DNA of 64,000 nucleotides from the NCBI RefSeq assembly GCF_004078635.1, contig NZ_RZNB01000003.1, forward strand, positions 124,001-188,000, given 5' to 3'. The translations under genes and the position numbers were made by a program. Under the pieces are notes generated by a model, which saw only the letters and a list, made by a program, of their open reading frames with translations, did not search any database and was not told the origin of the DNA. Position 1 is the stretch's first letter, and the number at the start of each line of letters is the position of its first letter. Positions 1 to 9,301 of this stretch are shown here, piece by piece. Source of the DNA: Labedella phragmitis. GTDB taxonomy: Bacteria > Actinomycetota > Actinomycetes > Actinomycetales > Microbacteriaceae.

Positions 1-178
1 TCCGCTCCTCCGGCCACGTGCCGAGGAGCAGTCGTCGGACGGCCCCGATGTCGATGCGAACGCCGTCGCGGTCCTCGACGGGCCGCGTGTCGATGGGACC
101 CGTGTCCACGCGCTCCGTCACGTCCGCGACCTCGGCGGCCTCGGCGTTGGTGTCCGTTCGACCGACGGTGTTCGACAT
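1..178 (-). CDS. Acyl-CoA dehydrogenase/oxidase-like protein, N-terminal fragment
   Basis: Only the first 59 codons are in the window; the gene runs off the left edge. The ATG (complement of 176-178) follows a good ribosome binding site (GAGGGAGA, about 3 bases upstream). The peptide has a low-complexity acidic start, then a segment ending in ..IDIGAVRRLLLGTWPEER. That segment resembles the opening of long actinobacterial acyl-CoA dehydrogenase/acyl-CoA oxidase-type proteins, where a short tail precedes an LLLGxW motif. No catalytic region is visible, so the family assignment rests on this short motif and is tentative. It is read away from recQ, whose stop lies about 200 bases to the right; that gap probably holds this gene's promoter. 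Confidence 0.4.
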   Translation of the reverse strand, partial: MSNTVGRTDTNAEAAEVADVTERVDTGPIDTRPVEDRDGVRIDIGAVRRLLLGTWPEER

Positions 179-381
179 CGACTCTCCCTCAGGCTCTCAT
201 CGCGCCGACGCGGCCGGATCGCGGTCGGATCGACCGCACCGTCGCCGCGTCGCGTCTCGCGTCGATTCCACGGTACGAAGCTGCGGCGTCGACGGGAAAT
301 GAGCCGTCCGCCGCTCACAAACCGTGCGCCTCGGACACCGTCGACCTTTGTGTGAAGCCACAACGCGACGCGAACGGGGCG

Positions 382-2217
382 TCAGACGGCGTCGGACACC
401 GGCCCGTGCGCGTGGGCCTCCACTACGGCGATGAGTGCGTCTCCGAAGCTCGCGCGCTTCTTCTCCCCGATGCCCGAGATGCCGTCGAGTTCCGCGACGG
501 ATCGCGGCTTGGCGAGCGCGACGGCCCGCAGTGTCGCGTCGCCGAAGACGATGTACGCGGGGACCCCCGCGCTCTTCGCCTCTTCCCCCCGCCAGGCGCG
601 GAGCGCCTCGAAGAGCTCGCGGTCCGCGACGTCGAGATCGGCGGCGGCGGGTCTCGCGGCCTTCGACCGCGTGACGCGAGCCGTCTCCGTGCGCATCGAG
701 ACCCTGCGCCCGCCCGAGAGCACATCGCCGCTCGCCTCGGTGATGACGAGGGTGCCGTACTCGCCGTGCGTGGCGAGCAGGCCACCCGCCAGGAGCTGAC
801 GGACGACGCTGCGCCACTGCTGATCGGAGAGATCCGCTCCGATCCCCCACGTCGCGAGCGCGTCGTGGCCGTGCTGGCGCACGCGGGGCGTCTCGTTGCC
901 GCGCAGGATGTCGATGAGGTGGCCCGCGCCGAACTGCTGGTTCCGCTCGCGCTTGAGGCGGACGACGGTGGAGAGGAGCTTCTGCGCAGGGACGGTCCCG
1001 TCCCAGACCTCCGGCGGAGTGATGCACGTGTCGCAATTGCCGCACGGGGTCGACTCCTCGCCGAAGTAGCGGAGCAGGTTGACCCGACGGCAGTCGACGG
1101 TCTCGCAGAGCGCGAGCATCGCGTCGAGGTGAGCGGAGAGCCGCCGGCGGTGAGCGAGGTCTCCGGGGGACTCGTCGATCATGCGGCGCTGCTGGACGAC
1201 GTCGTTGAGTCCGTACGCGAGCCATGCGACGGACGGCTCGCCGTCGCGCCCCGCTCGACCCGTCTCCTGGTAGTAGCCCTCGACCGACTTCGGGAGGTCG
1301 ATGTGGGCGACGAAACGCACGTCGGGCTTGTCGATGCCCATGCCGAACGCGATCGTCGCGACGATGACGACGCCATCCTCGCGGAGGAACCGCGACTGGA
1401 CGCGTGCCCGCTCCGACGCCTCGAGACCCGCGTGGTACGCGAGGGCGTCGACGCCGTTCGCCCGCAGGAACTCCGCCGTCTTCTCGACCGTGTTGCGGCT
1501 GAGCGCGTAGACGATCCCGGCACTGCCGTCGCCTTCGGTGCGGATGAACTCGAGGAGCTGCTTCCGCACCTCGTTCTTCGACACGATGCGGTATTGGATG
1601 TTCGGTCGGTCGAAACTCGAGACGAAGTGGCGCGCCCCGCCGAGCGAGAGGCGCTCGGCGATCTCTCGGTGCGTCGCGGCCGTCGCCGTGGCCGTGAGGG
1701 CGATGCGTGGGACGTCCGGCCACCGCTCCGCGAGCTCGCCGAGCGCCAGGTAGTCGGGGCGGAAGTCGTGACCCCACTGCGAGACGCAGTGGGCTTCGTC
1801 GATCGCGAAGAGCGAGACGCGCCCACGTTCGAGGAACCGCTTCGTCTGTTCGGACGACAACCGCTCGGGCGCGATGTAGAGGAGATCGAGCTGGCCGGCG
1901 ACGTAGGCGCGCTCGACCGCGTCGCGCTCGTCTCGGCTCTGGCTGGAGTTGAGGAATTCGGCCCGGACGCCGACTGCGCGGAGCGCCTCGACCTGATCGT
2001 GCATGAGGGCGATGAGCGGGGACACGACGATGCCGGTGCCCGGACGGAGCAGCGAGGGGATCTGGTAGCAGAGGCTCTTACCCCCACCGGTGGGCATGAG
2101 GACGATCGCGTCGCCGCCGACGCTGACGTGCTCGACGATCGCCTGCTGATCGCCGCGGAACGACTCGTAGCCGAACACCCGGTGCAGCACCTCGCGAGCG
2201 GTCGGCGCCTCGGGCAT
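382..2217 (-). CDS. recQ: ATP-dependent DNA helicase RecQ
   Basis: A 611-residue 3'-5' DNA helicase of recombination and replication-fork repair. All RecQ landmarks are in order: Walker A MPTGGGKS (about 41-48), DEAH box with the following [10 protein letters not shown] aromatic-rich loop (about 140-155), and the QxxGRAGRDG motif VI. The RQC zinc site follows (Cys 376, 392, 395, 398, spacing C-x15-C-x2-C-x2-C). A C-terminal HRDC domain covers about 530-611, with the HhH-like GISGIGEKK near its end. The frame is open 45 codons further upstream. I choose the ATG at 2217 because GGAG sits 9 bases before it and the RecQ fold starts a few residues later. It is divergent from the DMT exporter gene. 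No SOS box is evident in front of it. Confidence 0.95.
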   Translation of the reverse strand: MPEAPTAREVLHRVFGYESFRGDQQAIVEHVSVGGDAIVLMPTGGGKSLCYQIPSLLRPGTGIVVSPLIALMHDQVEALRAVGVRAEFLNSSQSRDERDAVERAYVAGQLDLLYIAPERLSSEQTKRFLERGRVSLFAIDEAHCVSQWGHDFRPDYLALGELAERWPDVPRIALTATATAATHREIAERLSLGGARHFVSSFDRPNIQYRIVSKNEVRKQLLEFIRTEGDGSAGIVYALSRNTVEKTAEFLRANGVDALAYHAGLEASERARVQSRFLREDGVVIVATIAFGMGIDKPDVRFVAHIDLPKSVEGYYQETGRAGRDGEPSVAWLAYGLNDVVQQRRMIDESPGDLAHRRRLSAHLDAMLALCETVDCRRVNLLRYFGEESTPCGNCDTCITPPEVWDGTVPAQKLLSTVVRLKRERNQQFGAGHLIDILRGNETPRVRQHGHDALATWGIGADLSDQQWRSVVRQLLAGGLLATHGEYGTLVITEASGDVLSGGRRVSMRTETARVTRSKAARPAAADLDVADRELFEALRAWRGEEAKSAGVPAYIVFGDATLRAVALAKPRSVAELDGISGIGEKKRASFGDALIAVVEAHAHGPVSDAV

Positions 2218-2360
2218 GATCGTCGTCTCCACGCCCTGCACCCTACCCGCCCCCGCCGACATCGCCGAGCCGACCGTGTCCGATCGATCGCCCCGAGTCG
2301 TCACCGCTCGCGCGGTGGACGACGGATTCACGACGTCCGCGCACACCGCCACGTAGGCTC

Positions 2361-3260
2361 GTGCCCGTGCTCACCGTGATCCTCGGGCTCGCCGGAGCCC
2401 TCGTCTACGGCGCCGCCGACTTCCTCGGGGGACTCGCCGCCCGTCGGATCGACGTGCTGCTCGCCACGGCGATCTCCGCCGTCGCGGGACTCGCCGCCCT
2501 CGCGGTGTTCTCCGTCGTCGTCGCGGGCGAGTGGTCGATCGAGGCCGTCGTCTGGGGCGCGCTCTCCGGCCTCGCTGGCACCGTCGCGGTCGCCCTCCTC
2601 TACGCGTGCCTCGCCATCGGGCCGATGAGCATCCTCTCTCCCCTCACGGCCGTCGTCTCGGCGATCGTGCCCACGACGTGGGGACTCCTCGGCGGGGAGC
2701 GACTCGGAGTGCTCGCGATCGCGGCCGTCGCCGTCGCGCTCGTCGCCGTCGTGCTCGTGGGATTCGTCCCCGAGAAGGGCGCCGTCCGACCGTCCGTGAG
2801 GGGACTCGCGATGGCCGTCGGTTCCGGTCTCATGATCGGAACCTTCCTGATCCTCGTGGACCGGTCGCCCGTGGACTCCGGGCTCGTGCCGCTCCTCGTC
2901 AACCGCGTCGTCAGTTCGATCGTGATGTTCGCCGCCTTCGGCGTCGCCGTCCTCCTCGTCCGCGCCCGGTCCGGCTCCCGTCGGGTGGCGGGCGTCCCCG
3001 CCCGAGCCACTGCTCCGAGCGTCCGTCGCGCCGGTCTCGCGCTCGCGGTCTCGTGTGGAGTGCTCGACGCCACGGCCAACGCCGTCATCCTCTTCGGCCT
3101 GCGGATCGGCGAACTGAGCGTGATGAGCGTGCTCGTGGCGCTGTACCCGGCCGGAACGATCCTCCTCGCGGCCGTCGTGCTGCGGGAGAGGGTCGCGCCC
3201 GTCCAGTGGATCGGTCTCGTCCTGGCCCTCACGGCCGCGGGAATCCTCGCCGTCGCGTGA
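2361..3260 (+). CDS. EamA/DMT-superfamily membrane transporter
   Basis: A 299-residue polytopic inner-membrane protein with about ten hydrophobic segments in two halves of five, the layout of the drug/metabolite transporter superfamily (EamA domains). The first helix is followed by the small-residue motif [14 protein letters not shown]. The second half ends with the family-typical arrangement near [23 protein letters not shown], where a helix is followed by a conserved E-R pair and [11 protein letters not shown]. Substrate cannot be read from sequence; relatives export amino acids or metabolites. The start is GTG at 2361 with a weak ribosome binding site; GTG at 2367 is an alternative. A TAGGCT hexamer about 7 bases upstream could be a -10 element giving a near-leaderless transcript. 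Confidence 0.85.
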   Translation: MPVLTVILGLAGALVYGAADFLGGLAARRIDVLLATAISAVAGLAALAVFSVVVAGEWSIEAVVWGALSGLAGTVAVALLYACLAIGPMSILSPLTAVVSAIVPTTWGLLGGERLGVLAIAAVAVALVAVVLVGFVPEKGAVRPSVRGLAMAVGSGLMIGTFLILVDRSPVDSGLVPLLVNRVVSSIVMFAAFGVAVLLVRARSGSRRVAGVPARATAPSVRRAGLALAVSCGVLDATANAVILFGLRIGELSVMSVLVALYPAGTILLAAVVLRERVAPVQWIGLVLALTAAGILAVA

Positions 3261-3334
3261 GCGTTCCCCCCGACACGACGCGGTGCGAGAATCGGACGAC
3301 GAGGCCGACGCGGGCGTCGGGAGACGAGGACGAC

Positions 3335-3655
3335 GTGAGCAACCACACCACCGACGCACCCGACGAACGACGCATCGTCGACGACGAGAGCGCGCGACGC
3401 TACGAGTTGTTCGTCGGCGACGACCGCGTGGGCTACTCCGCCTATCGCCGCGAACCCGGGCGCGTGACGTTCACGCACACGGTCGTCGATCCGGCCTTCG
3501 AGGGCCACGGCTACGGGAGCGCGATCGCGCGCGCGGTCGTCGCCGACGCCGTCGAGCGCGGTGAGACGATCATTCCGCGCTGCCCCTTCATCCGGTCCTG
3601 GCTCGAGAAGCACCCCGACGCCGCGACGGGCATCGAGTGGCCGGACGCGCCGTGA
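3335..3655 (+). CDS. Small GNAT-family N-acetyltransferase (COG2388-like)
   Basis: A 106-residue compact acetyltransferase. The middle of the protein (VTFTHTVVDPAFEGHGYGSAIARAVVADA) is the acetyl-CoA binding strand-loop-helix of GNAT enzymes. It ends in ..IIPRCPFIRSWLEKHPD, a signature of the small YjdJ-type family (plant and bacterial COG2388). These minimal GNATs lack the substrate-specific arms of larger relatives, and the acceptor is unknown. The frame is open upstream, but a GTG at 3335 preceded by GGGAGACGAGGA fits best and leaves a normal-length family member. It lies 75 bases after the transporter gene and could be co-transcribed with it. Confidence 0.83.
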   Translation: MSNHTTDAPDERRIVDDESARRYELFVGDDRVGYSAYRREPGRVTFTHTVVDPAFEGHGYGSAIARAVVADAVERGETIIPRCPFIRSWLEKHPDAATGIEWPDAP

Positions 3656-3705
3656 GAACGGCGATCGAGTCCCGATGAGGGCCGGCCGATGACGACGCGC
3701 CGACG

Positions 3706-4665
3706 ATGACGCGCCTCGATGCAGAGGTGGAGGACGCACCGCTCGCGCACGATGGCGCACCCGGGCCGGTGCTCGAGCTCCTGGACGCCCGGGAGGTCCC
3801 GCTCGGCGGGGTGCGCGGCATCACCGTCCACCGCACGCTCCCGCAACGAGCCCTCCCGATGGTGGGCGCGTGGTGCTTCCTCGACCGGTTCGACCACGAC
3901 AGCGCGGTGATGCGCGTGCTTCCCCACCCGCATATCGGGCTCCAGACGGTGACCTGGCCGATCGACGGTGAGATCCGGCATCGGGACAGTGTCGGCAGCG
4001 ACGTCCTCGTCGCGCCCGGGCAGCTCAACATGATGACCGCAGGATACGGGATCTCGCACTCCGAGTTCTCGATGCCCGAGATCCCCGCCGAGATGCACGG
4101 GCTCCAACTCTGGACGGCCCTCCCGGCGGCCGACGCCCACGTCGCGCCCTTCTTCGAGCAGCACACCGACCTGCCCGTTCACCGCACGTCCGGCCTCGCG
4201 GTGACCGTCATGCTCGGAAGCGTCGCGGATACCACCTCACCCGCCACGATCTTCTCCCCCCTCGTCGGCGCCGACGCCGTCCTCGAAGCCGGTGCGCACG
4301 CCACCATCCCGCTCGATCCGGGCTTCGAGCACGCGGTGCTCGTGATCCGCGGGTCCCTCACGGTCGCGGGCACGGCGCTCGAGTCGGGTCCCCTCCTCTA
4401 TCTCGGGACGGGACGGGACGACCTCGAGGTCGCGAGCGACACCGGTGCCCGCTTCGTCCTCCTCGGCGGCGAACCGTTCGACGACGACCTGGTGATGTGG
4501 TGGAACTTCGTCGGCCGCAGCCATGACGAGATCGTCGAGGCGCGCGAGGAGTGGGAGGGCGCGAGCGATCGCTTCGGCACCGTCTCGGGGCACGGCGACG
4601 CGCGCATCCCCGCTCCGCCGCTCCCCACGGTGCGACTCACACCGCGGCGTCGACGCCGCGGCTGA
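3706..4665 (+). CDS. Pirin family protein (bicupin)
   Basis: A 319-residue cytosolic bicupin. The N-terminal cupin carries the pirin metal-binding pattern HPHIGLQTVTW (two His) and a third His in GISHSEFS. The Pirin_C domain (about 190-300) ends in GEPFDDDLVMWWNFVGRS, a hallmark of the family. Related pirins have quercetinase activity or act as redox-responsive regulators; the role here is unknown. The 3' end overlaps the convergent acyltransferase gene by 29 bases. The ATG start lacks a strong ribosome binding site. Confidence 0.92.
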   Translation: MTRLDAEVEDAPLAHDGAPGPVLELLDAREVPLGGVRGITVHRTLPQRALPMVGAWCFLDRFDHDSAVMRVLPHPHIGLQTVTWPIDGEIRHRDSVGSDVLVAPGQLNMMTAGYGISHSEFSMPEIPAEMHGLQLWTALPAADAHVAPFFEQHTDLPVHRTSGLAVTVMLGSVADTTSPATIFSPLVGADAVLEAGAHATIPLDPGFEHAVLVIRGSLTVAGTALESGPLLYLGTGRDDLEVASDTGARFVLLGGEPFDDDLVMWWNFVGRSHDEIVEAREEWEGASDRFGTVSGHGDARIPAPPLPTVRLTPRRRRRG

Positions 4666-5959
4666 CGGTGTCCGCGCGTCCCCGTCCGAGGACGAGGACG
4701 GCGATCGCGAGGAGGACGCTCCCGAGGATCGCGATCGGCAGGTCCATGTACCACTCCATGACCGCGAACGGCGGGACGAAGGCGAGCACGGTCGCCGCCG
4801 CGACGACGACGGTGCTCGGCGTGGCGCCGAGCATGCGCGGCGCCTCCCACCGCGCGACGACGAACGACACCGCGAACACGAGGGCGAGCACGACGACGAA
4901 GGCGATCGGACGCGACCACCACCACGCCGGGCTCGCGGGCGCCGGACTGGCCACGGGCACGAGGAGCGCCGCTCCCGAGACGATGAGGATGACGGGGAGG
5001 TGCCACAGGTACACGGTCATGAGCCGTGTACCGAGCACGAAGACGACGCCCCGCGCCGCGTGCGTGTTCATGATTCGGGCGAGCACCGGCCGGAGCAGTC
5101 GGAGGACGCACGCCTGCGCGACGGCCAGCGCGACGAGCGGGAGGGTCGGCGGGTTGAGGTTGCCGAGCATGTCGATCGAGTACGGCCCGGCGTCGGTGAG
5201 GGGGACGAGGGCGGCGTAGGCGATCGCCGCCATGAGAACGAGGGTCCACCAGCGCCGCGCGGCGAACCAGCCGTCCGCGTACCAGAATCCGATCTGCTGG
5301 ACGAGCAGCCAGACGAAGAGGAGATTGAGCAGACCGATCTCGGTGACGGCCGTCGAGTACCGGGCGGCGTCCACGACGACGACCCCGACGAGGAGCACGC
5401 CGAGCGTGGCCCGAGGGGCCCGCGTGTGCCACCCGGCCATCCACGGCACGAGGGCCTGACAGAGCGTGTAGGAGGCGAGGAACCAGAGGGGCGAGGCGGC
5501 ACCGACGACCGCGACGTCGACGAGCGACGGGTCGACATCGAGCAGTCGAGCGCCCCCGATGACCACGACGTAGAACACGAAGAGGGGAAGTGCCGGTTGC
5601 GCGAGCCGCAGCACGCGGTTCCGCACGTAGTCGGTGCCCGAGCCGCCCCTCCTCACGAGACTCCGCCATGCCGTGATCGAGGCGAAGCCGCCGACGACGA
5701 AGAAGAGCGGCATGATCTGACCGGCCCAGGTCGCCGGCGCGAACCACGGCTGCGCCTCGAGCGGTCGCGAGACCTCGATGGCCCCGTCGCTCCCCGCCCC
5801 GACACCGACCATCAGCAGATGGATGACGACGACGAGCAGGACACAGAAGACCCGCGCGAGGTCGAGTGTGAGGTCCCGCTTGGAGACGTCGATCGACGAG
5901 GCGCTCGCGGCGGCGGTCGGTCTGGTGGTCGACGGTCGGACGTCGGCGGCCTCGCTCAT
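4637..5959 (-). CDS. Acyltransferase 3 family membrane protein
   Basis: A 440-residue integral membrane protein with about ten transmembrane segments, typical of the OafA/acyltransferase-3 superfamily that O-acylates surface sugars or lipids. After a polar N-terminus comes RDLTLDLARVFCVLLVVVIHLLMVG, with the family's Arg and catalytic-type His in the first helix. Then comes MPLFFVVGGFASITAWRS, the conserved 'PLFFVxSGF' region, with a charged loop carrying RVLRLAQPAL. The acceptor is unknown. The promoter looks compact: on the minus strand a TATGCT hexamer (5971-5966) ends 6 bases before the ATG, suggesting a leaderless transcript. A second family member lies at 11915-13018. Confidence 0.85.
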   Translation of the reverse strand: MSEAADVRPSTTRPTAAASASSIDVSKRDLTLDLARVFCVLLVVVIHLLMVGVGAGSDGAIEVSRPLEAQPWFAPATWAGQIMPLFFVVGGFASITAWRSLVRRGGSGTDYVRNRVLRLAQPALPLFVFYVVVIGGARLLDVDPSLVDVAVVGAASPLWFLASYTLCQALVPWMAGWHTRAPRATLGVLLVGVVVVDAARYSTAVTEIGLLNLLFVWLLVQQIGFWYADGWFAARRWWTLVLMAAIAYAALVPLTDAGPYSIDMLGNLNPPTLPLVALAVAQACVLRLLRPVLARIMNTHAARGVVFVLGTRLMTVYLWHLPVILIVSGAALLVPVASPAPASPAWWWSRPIAFVVVLALVFAVSFVVARWEAPRMLGATPSTVVVAAATVLAFVPPFAVMEWYMDLPIAILGSVLLAIAVLVLGRGRADTVSRGVDAAV

Positions 5960-6039
5960 GCAGTCAGCATAGGAGGAGCGCAGGACGCTGCGCGCAGATC
6001 GCGCACCCCGTTCGGGACGGGGTCTCCCGACTCGCGTTC

Positions 6040-6058
6040 TAAGGTATGCCTTACTAAA
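6040..6058. promoter_or_regulatory. Candidate DtxR/IdeR-type iron box upstream of the ECF operon
   Basis: The 19-mer TAAGGTATGCCTTACTAAA matches the palindromic DtxR/IdeR consensus TWAGGTWAGSCTWACCTWA at 16 of 19 positions, including the central G-S-C. It lies 67 bases before the ATG of the YkoE-type gene, where a repressor could block transcription. The match is to a published type of consensus from memory; no genome-wide score was computed. Confidence 0.6.
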
Positions 6059-6124
6059 CTCGATACCGGACCCGCCCGAGCCGACGGACCCGGATCATCA
6101 CACGAACCCGGAGTACACCGCGAC

Positions 6125-6727
6125 ATGACCTTCTTCAGCACTCGACTGCTGCTCACGTGCGCCGCGATCGGCGTCGGCGGCGGGCTCGCCTTCGGGGTCG
6201 TCGGGTATCTGCATCCCGTCGTGCTCCTCACCGCCCCGCTGCTCTACGGCGCTCTCATCGGCGTCTACTTCTTCCCCGGCGTCGTGGCGCAGAGCCTCCT
6301 CCGTCGCGGCGGCGTCGCCCTGATCACGGGCACGATCGCGGGGCTCGCCGCGTCGGCCCTCGACCCGGCGAACCTCTGGCGTCACGTCGGCGCCGGCCTG
6401 CTCATCGGCGCGCTCCAGGAGCTGCCGTTCCTCCTCACGCGCTACCGGTACTGGAAGGGGTGGATCTTCTCGCTCGCCGCGATCGTCGCGGGCGTCGTGA
6501 TGGGCGGGCTCGTGCTGCTGGTGTTCGATGTCGACAAATTCGCCGCGGCGGCGAAGATCGTCTACATCGCCCTCTTCGTGCTGAGCCCGCTCCTCGTGAC
6601 CTGGCTCGCGCGCCTCGTCGCGCGCGGCATCGACTCGACCGGCGCTGCGCGCGGCGTGCAGGGCGAAGTGGACCGCCGACGTCCGCGAAGCGAAAGCGGT
6701 CTGCCGCTCGTCATGGCGGCAGCATGA
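6125..6727 (+). CDS. ECF transporter substrate-binding S component (YkoE-like)
   Basis: A 200-residue membrane protein with five or six hydrophobic segments. It resembles the YkoE family of energy-coupling-factor S components: PLLYGALIGVYFFPGVVAQSLLRRGG near the start, and ALQELPFLLTRYRYWKGW in the middle, matching the YkoE 'Q..G..AVFLATRWK' region. It would capture a small molecule and dock on the T/ATPase module encoded next. Family precedent is thiamine or its pyrimidine moiety, but no TPP riboswitch is visible. An iron box precedes the gene instead, so iron, siderophore or haem supply is a real alternative. GGAG lies 11 bases before the ATG. Confidence 0.83.
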   Translation: MTFFSTRLLLTCAAIGVGGGLAFGVVGYLHPVVLLTAPLLYGALIGVYFFPGVVAQSLLRRGGVALITGTIAGLAASALDPANLWRHVGAGLLIGALQELPFLLTRYRYWKGWIFSLAAIVAGVVMGGLVLLVFDVDKFAAAAKIVYIALFVLSPLLVTWLARLVARGIDSTGAARGVQGEVDRRRPRSESGLPLVMAAA

Positions 6728-6752
6728 CGGCGCCCGACACGTCGACGTCGGG

Positions 6753-8492
6753 ATGACGGCGGAGACGACCCAGCCAGGTTCCGCCGTCCTCGACATCGAC
6801 TCCCTCCGGATCCGGCACCACGACCGGGACGCTTGGACCCCTGACGGGGTCTCCTTCTCCGTCGCCCCCGGCGAGGTCGTGCTCGTCCTCGGACCGAGCG
6901 GCTCCGGGAAGTCGACGCTCGCCCTCGCGCTCGACGGACTCGTCCCCCACGTCGTCGCGGCCGACGTCGAGGGCGCCGTGCGGGTGGGCGGGATCGACAC
7001 GGCCGACCGGACCGTCGCCGAGTTGAGCGAGCGGGTCTCGATCGTCTTCCAGGACCCGGATGCGCAGATCGTCACCGCAAGCGTCCTCGACGAGGTGTGC
7101 TTCGCTCCGGAGAATCGCCTGCTCCCCGTCGAGGCCGTGCTCGCGCGCGCCGAGGACTCCCTCCGCCGCGTCGGGTTGTGGGAGCGACGCCACGACGATC
7201 CCGGCGTCCTCTCTGGCGGGGGCAAGCAGCGTCTCGCGATCGCCGCGGCGCTCGCGTCGGGGAGCGATGTGCTCGTCCTCGACGAACCCACCGCGAACCT
7301 CGACTCCGCCGGTGTCGAGGACGTCTACGACGCCCTGCGCGAGGTCGTGGCCGACGGTTCGCGTTCCGTCGTCCTCGTCGAGCACGACCTGGACGCCACG
7401 GTGTCGCTCGTCGATCGCGTCGTCGTCCTCGACGGAACCGGCTCGCTCGCCGTCGACGGGCCCGTGCGCGACGTCCTCGCCGGGCGGGCCGCAGACCTCG
7501 AGCGACTGGGCGTCTGGCTCCCCACCGCGACGACCGCCGCTCTGCGGCTCGCACGTGCGGGGGTCTCATTCGACCGCCTGCCGCTCACGGGCGGCGAACT
7601 CGCGCTCGCGCTCGACGCCGTACCCGAGTTGCCACGGCCGGTCCAGCGGGCCCAGGCGTCGACGCCGGTCGAGTCGGAGGCGGCCGTCGTGGTCCGGGGG
7701 CTCTCGGTCAGCCGCGGTCGGGGACGCCGGGCGCGATCGATCCTCGCAGAGGTCGATCTCACGATCCACTCCGGCGAGTTCACCGCGATCGTCGGCACGA
7801 ACGGCGCCGGAAAGACGACGCTCGTCCAGGCCATCGCCGGAGTCGTCCGTCCGCCCCGCGGCGCGGTCCGGGTCGCGGGGCTCGATCCCGCGACGGCCAC
7901 GGCGGGTGTTCTCGCGGGCCGCGTCGGATTCGTCTTCCAGAACCCGGAGCACCAGTTCGTGACCCAGTCGGTGCGTGACGAGCTCGCGTACGGACCGCTC
8001 TCGACGGGGATGGATCCCGCCCTCATCGACGAGCGCGTCGACGGTCTCCTCGAACGCTTCGGGTTGACGGAGGCCGCGCACGTCAATCCGTTCCTCCTCT
8101 CGGGGGGCCAGAAGCGTCGGCTCTCCGTGGGGACGGCGCTCATCGGCGGAGCCGACGTGCTCGTCCTCGACGAGCCGACGTTCGGGCAGGACCGCGCTCG
8201 TGCCGACGAACTCGTGGGTCTCCTCAGCGACCTGCATCGGTCGGGGACGACCGTCATCGTCGTCACCCACGACATGCAGCTCGTTGCCGATGCGGCGACG
8301 AGCATCGCCGTCGTGGCCGAGGGGCGACTGCTCGCCCATTCGCCCGCTGAGACGGTTCTCGGCGACGATGAACTCCTCGAACGCGCAGGTCTGCGCCTCC
8401 CGCCCCTCGCCCAGGCCATGCGGCGCGTGCGACGGCACCCGGAGTGGCGCTCGGTGTCGCGGCTCTCCCAACTCCCGGGGGCGGCCTCGTGA
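6753..8492 (+). CDS. ECF transporter fused double ATPase (YkoD-like)
   Basis: A 579-residue cytosolic protein with two complete ABC ATPase domains in one chain. The first has Walker A GPSGSGKST (47-55), Q-loop Gln100, signature LSGGGKQR (153-160) and Walker B VLVLDEPT (173-180). The second has GTNGAGKTT (about 348-356), LSGGQKRRL (about 449-457) and VLVLDEPT (about 469-476). It plays the part of the paired EcfA/EcfA' subunits, powering uptake by the S component. It starts 25 bases after the S gene with a weak ribosome binding site (GTCGGG). A ten-codon mini-ORF overlaps the S-gene stop just before it, so translational coupling is likely. It overlaps the next gene by 4 bases (GTGA). Confidence 0.94.
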   Translation: MTAETTQPGSAVLDIDSLRIRHHDRDAWTPDGVSFSVAPGEVVLVLGPSGSGKSTLALALDGLVPHVVAADVEGAVRVGGIDTADRTVAELSERVSIVFQDPDAQIVTASVLDEVCFAPENRLLPVEAVLARAEDSLRRVGLWERRHDDPGVLSGGGKQRLAIAAALASGSDVLVLDEPTANLDSAGVEDVYDALREVVADGSRSVVLVEHDLDATVSLVDRVVVLDGTGSLAVDGPVRDVLAGRAADLERLGVWLPTATTAALRLARAGVSFDRLPLTGGELALALDAVPELPRPVQRAQASTPVESEAAVVVRGLSVSRGRGRRARSILAEVDLTIHSGEFTAIVGTNGAGKTTLVQAIAGVVRPPRGAVRVAGLDPATATAGVLAGRVGFVFQNPEHQFVTQSVRDELAYGPLSTGMDPALIDERVDGLLERFGLTEAAHVNPFLLSGGQKRRLSVGTALIGGADVLVLDEPTFGQDRARADELVGLLSDLHRSGTTVIVVTHDMQLVADAATSIAVVAEGRLLAHSPAETVLGDDELLERAGLRLPPLAQAMRRVRRHPEWRSVSRLSQLPGAAS

Positions 8493-9274
8493 GCAGCCTC
8501 GGCGTCCCGCGCCCCGGATACCTGCACGGGCTCAACCCCCTCACGAAGATCGCCGTGGTGATTCCGGCGATGGCGGCCGTGATCGTCTCGCGCGAACCCG
8601 TCATTCCGCTCGCCCTGCTCGCGCTCGCCCTCGTGACCGTATTCACGGGCACGCGGCTTCCCGCCCGGACGGTCGTGCTCCTCCTCGTGGCCCTCCCCGT
8701 CGGCGTCGCGATCGGTGCGATCGGATTCGGGTTGTGGACGGACCCCGCGCGAGTGGATCGCGCGATGGTGCTGCTCCAGGTCGGCGACTACCGGCTCTAC
8801 GTCGGGTCGCTCGTCGCGGGGCTCACGGCGTCGCTGCGTCTCGCCGCCCTCCTCATGCTCGCCCTCGTCTCGGGGCTCACCACGAGCGGACCCGACTTCG
8901 TGCGCTCGGTCGTCCAGCACCTCCGCGTGCCCTACCGGATCGGGTACACGGCACTCGCGGCGTTCCGGTTCATCCCGCGCTTCCGCCATGATCTGGACCT
9001 CATCCGGCAGGCGCACCGCGTCCGGGGCACCGGGGGTCGTCGGGGGCCCCTCGCCGCGATCGGTCGACTCGCCGGCGCGATCGTCCCCCTCCTGGCCGGC
9101 GCGATCCGTCACGCGGAACGGGTCGCTCTCGCGATGGACGCTCGAGCCTTCGGCGCCCATCCGACGCGGACGGAGCGGCACTCCGTCCCCCTGCGCCGCC
9201 GGGACGCCGTGTTCGCTGTCGTCTTCCTCACCGCATCCGGGGCGATCGTCGTCGCGATCGTCGTCTCCCGCTGA
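8489..9274 (+). CDS. ECF transporter transmembrane T component (YkoC/EcfT-like)
   Basis: A 261-residue membrane protein of the CbiQ/EcfT family. It opens with PGYLHGLNPLTKIAVVIPAM, the conserved 'LhxLnPltKl' start. The C-terminal half carries the cytoplasmic coupling helices with the Ala-Arg-Gly-like motif: IRQAHRVRGTGGRRG and AMDARAFG. Those helices contact the two ATPase grooves. The frame is open 15 codons upstream. The GTG at 8489 overlapping the ATPase stop is chosen because the family sequence begins a few residues later. It is the last gene of a three-gene YkoE-D-C-type operon. Confidence 0.92.
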   Translation: MSSLGVPRPGYLHGLNPLTKIAVVIPAMAAVIVSREPVIPLALLALALVTVFTGTRLPARTVVLLLVALPVGVAIGAIGFGLWTDPARVDRAMVLLQVGDYRLYVGSLVAGLTASLRLAALLMLALVSGLTTSGPDFVRSVVQHLRVPYRIGYTALAAFRFIPRFRHDLDLIRQAHRVRGTGGRRGPLAAIGRLAGAIVPLLAGAIRHAERVALAMDARAFGAHPTRTERHSVPLRRRDAVFAVVFLTASGAIVVAIVVSR

Positions 9275-9301
9275 CCATCGGACCGACGGGTCCGGCCGTC
9301 G

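Noticed and set aside
382-2352. Longer RecQ start (ATG at 2352)
   Set aside because: The extra 45 residues have no RecQ similarity and the internal ATG at 2217 has a better ribosome binding site.
5960-6124. TPP riboswitch before the YkoE-like gene
   Set aside because: The conserved CUGAGA and ACCUGA-type core segments were not found; an iron box is present instead.
4523-6727. Long fusion of a 5' frame with the YkoE-like protein
   Set aside because: Only the last 200 codons encode a recognisable membrane protein with its own ribosome binding site; the earlier part overlaps the acyltransferase gene antisense.
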